From contig JAACPE010000001.1 in NCBI GenBank assembly GCA_009995595.1, forward strand, positions 434,001 through 498,000: a DNA stretch of 64,000 bases, read 5' to 3'. The translations under genes and the position numbers were made by a program. The stretch is from Alphaproteobacteria bacterium (GTDB taxonomy: Bacteria; Pseudomonadota; Alphaproteobacteria; Micavibrionales; Micavibrionaceae). The notes beneath the pieces are model-generated. The model saw only the letters and a program-made list of their open reading frames with translations, was not told the origin of the DNA and searched no databases. Shown in pieces: positions 63,041 to 64,000 of the stretch (position 1 is the first letter of the stretch; each line of letters starts with the position of its first letter).

Positions 63041-63741
63041 CAATGGAATATCCCTGACATTTTTTCAGCAATCCAGCTTGTCGGTTGATGCACGCTTAAT
63101 TTGCCTTTATCCAATATCAAACGGTCATGGTCAAATTTATCCATGAGTGCAACATTGTGCGAAGCAATAATAACGGTTGTTCCCATTTTATGAAGTTGAT
63201 CAAACAGTGTCATCAGGCGAAAGCCAATATTGTCATCCAAATTTCCAGTTGGCTCATCCGCAAGCAACAGACGCGGGCGGGTAATGACGGCGCGTGCAAT
63301 AGAAATACGTTGTTGTTGCCCCCCTGAAAGAGTACTGGGCAGAGCATTTTTATATTCCCCCAAATCAACCCAATCGAGCAGTTCTTCGACATTTTTTTTA
63401 ATCTCGACCTCACTTTGTCCCTGAATACGAAGGGGTAAGGCGACATTATCAAAGGCAGACATGTGATTGAGCAAACGGTAATCCTGAAAGACAACACCAA
63501 TATTTTGGCGCATAAGACTTAACTGTTTTCGGCTTTGCTGGCCCACATTTTTACCAAAAATAGTCATAAGGCCGCGTGTCGGTTTACGCCCCAAATATAA
63601 AAGGGACATGAGCGAGGTTTTACCTGCTCCACTAGCGCCCGATAAAAAACGAAATGCCCCAGGCTCTAGCGTTAAGTTAATATCACTCAAAACTTCTGGA
63701 CCTATGCCGTATCGCAAGCCTACATGCTCGAATTTAATCAT
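63040..63741 (-). CDS. ftsE: Cell division ATP-binding protein FtsE
   Basis: The ABC-type ATPase of the FtsEX division complex. In 233 residues: Walker A GASGAGKTSLM, Q-loop VFQDYRLL, signature LSGGQQQRISIARA, Walker B LLLADEPTGNLD and H-loop IIASHN. FMLNHMSAFDNVALPLRI-type sequence after the Q-loop (RLLNHMSAFDNVALPLRIQG) is FtsE-like. It is first in the ftsE-ftsX-ydcF-plsC unit and divergent from a zinc-ribbon gene 189 bases away. Confidence 0.96.
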   Translation of the reverse strand: MIKFEHVGLRYGIGPEVLSDINLTLEPGAFRFLSGASGAGKTSLMSLLYLGRKPTRGLMTIFGKNVGQQSRKQLSLMRQNIGVVFQDYRLLNHMSAFDNVALPLRIQGQSEVEIKKNVEELLDWVDLGEYKNALPSTLSGGQQQRISIARAVITRPRLLLADEPTGNLDDNIGFRLMTLFDQLHKMGTTVIIASHNVALMDKFDHDRLILDKGKLSVHQPTSWIAEKMSGIFH

Positions 63742-63930
63742 CTTGATACCTTTAAGTTTCTATCTTAGGTAAAATCATATTAACGATGGCCTATAACGCT
63801 ATGAAAGTGATGGTAAATTTATACATGCAGTTTATATTCATCGGCTTTACATTGCCATGTTACGTGTTTTATAGGTAATACTTATACATACTAAATTTTC
63901 GCAAGTTTGAGAAGGCACACGCCCTTATAA

Positions 63931-64000
63931 ATGATTATTGTTTGTCCTGAATGTTCATCGCGCTATATGCTCTCTGCCACTGCTATTGGTGAGACAGGTC
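63931..64000 (+). CDS. Zinc-ribbon (MJ0042-type) protein, cut by window end
   Basis: Only the first 23 codons are present. The start MIIVCPECSSRYMLSATAIG is the typical N-terminal zinc finger of the MJ0042 family found in alphaproteobacterial proteins encoded divergently from ftsE; these proteins often continue with a membrane segment and an SPOR-like or unknown tail. The CxxC pair is visible and the second pair would lie beyond the window. The upstream 189 bases are AT-rich with no clear ribosome-binding site. Confidence 0.75.
   Translation, partial: MIIVCPECSSRYMLSATAIGETG

Noticed and set aside
1-64000. CRISPR arrays, insertion sequences, restriction or toxin-antitoxin systems
   Set aside because: No regularly spaced repeats, transposase, cas, methylase-endonuclease pair or recognisable toxin gene was found on reading through both strands.

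Overview
The window is a contiguous piece of an alphaproteobacterial chromosome, mostly core metabolism and information processing with a scattering of secreted or unrecognised proteins. The assignment rests on gene content and order that I recognise: ffh-rpsP-rimM-trmD-rplS followed by leuC/leuD/leuB, cobT-cobS-J-domain-bolA, CarD, FdxA, a DUF2336-type protein, an RHH_4-type ribbon-helix-helix protein, and ftsX-ftsE divergent from an MJ0042-type zinc-ribbon gene. Base composition looks to be in the mid-40s % G+C by eye. I would guess an uncultured Micavibrionales- or Rhodospirillales-like lineage, but cannot fix the order. I see no prophage, CRISPR array, tRNA or rRNA.

Layout. 1-2.6 kb: tail of a repeat-rich protein, a membrane-anchored AraC-type regulator and a type IV pilin-like protein ending in a strong terminator. 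2.6-9.1 kb: leucine genes leuB, ridA-like, leuD and (separated) leuC, with an HD-GYP-like protein and three small secreted proteins between them. 9.4-16.3 kb: another secreted protein, then the ribosomal/SRP unit ffh-rpsP-rimM-nagB-like-trmD-rplS on the minus strand, interrupted by an oppositely oriented nucleotidyltransferase-like gene. 16.4-24 kb: dapF, ftsY, AMP nucleosidase, a Gln/Asn-rich small protein, DUF2336, pgk, prolyl iminopeptidase. 24-31 kb: a nuclease-fold protein and an M48 lipoprotein protease whose start codons overlap head to head, an 813-residue internally repeated protein, a phosphatase-fold protein lacking key metal ligands, and an unknown protein. 31-39.8 kb: carD, fdxA, LD-carboxypeptidase, photolyase, DHH phosphoesterase, clpX, sufE, a secreted protein with a repeat-derived N-terminus, and hisS. 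40-46.5 kb: cobT, cobS, J-domain protein, bolA, RHH protein, accA, xerD. 46.5-56.5 kb: a secreted helical-repeat protein with a tiny upstream membrane ORF, aroK-aroB-corC, secA, a membrane-anchored parvulin, mutT and a methyltransferase. 56.5-64 kb: metA-type acyltransferase, chorismate mutase-hisC-tyrA, plsC, YdcF-like, ftsX-ftsE.

Functional themes: leucine, shikimate/aromatic, lysine/peptidoglycan and methionine biosynthesis; protein targeting (Ffh, FtsY, SecA); Fe-S assembly and electron transfer (SufE, BolA, FdxA); cell division (FtsEX, XerD). The most distinctive signals are (i) a palindromic repeat family with TCATTGCGAG / CTCGCAATGA ends, one copy of which is translated into the start of a secreted protein; (ii) the 813-residue protein with four related units; (iii) several enzyme folds that have lost catalytic residues; and (iv) foreign-looking insertions into the ribosomal operon. 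None proves a new system, but each is described separately under findings.
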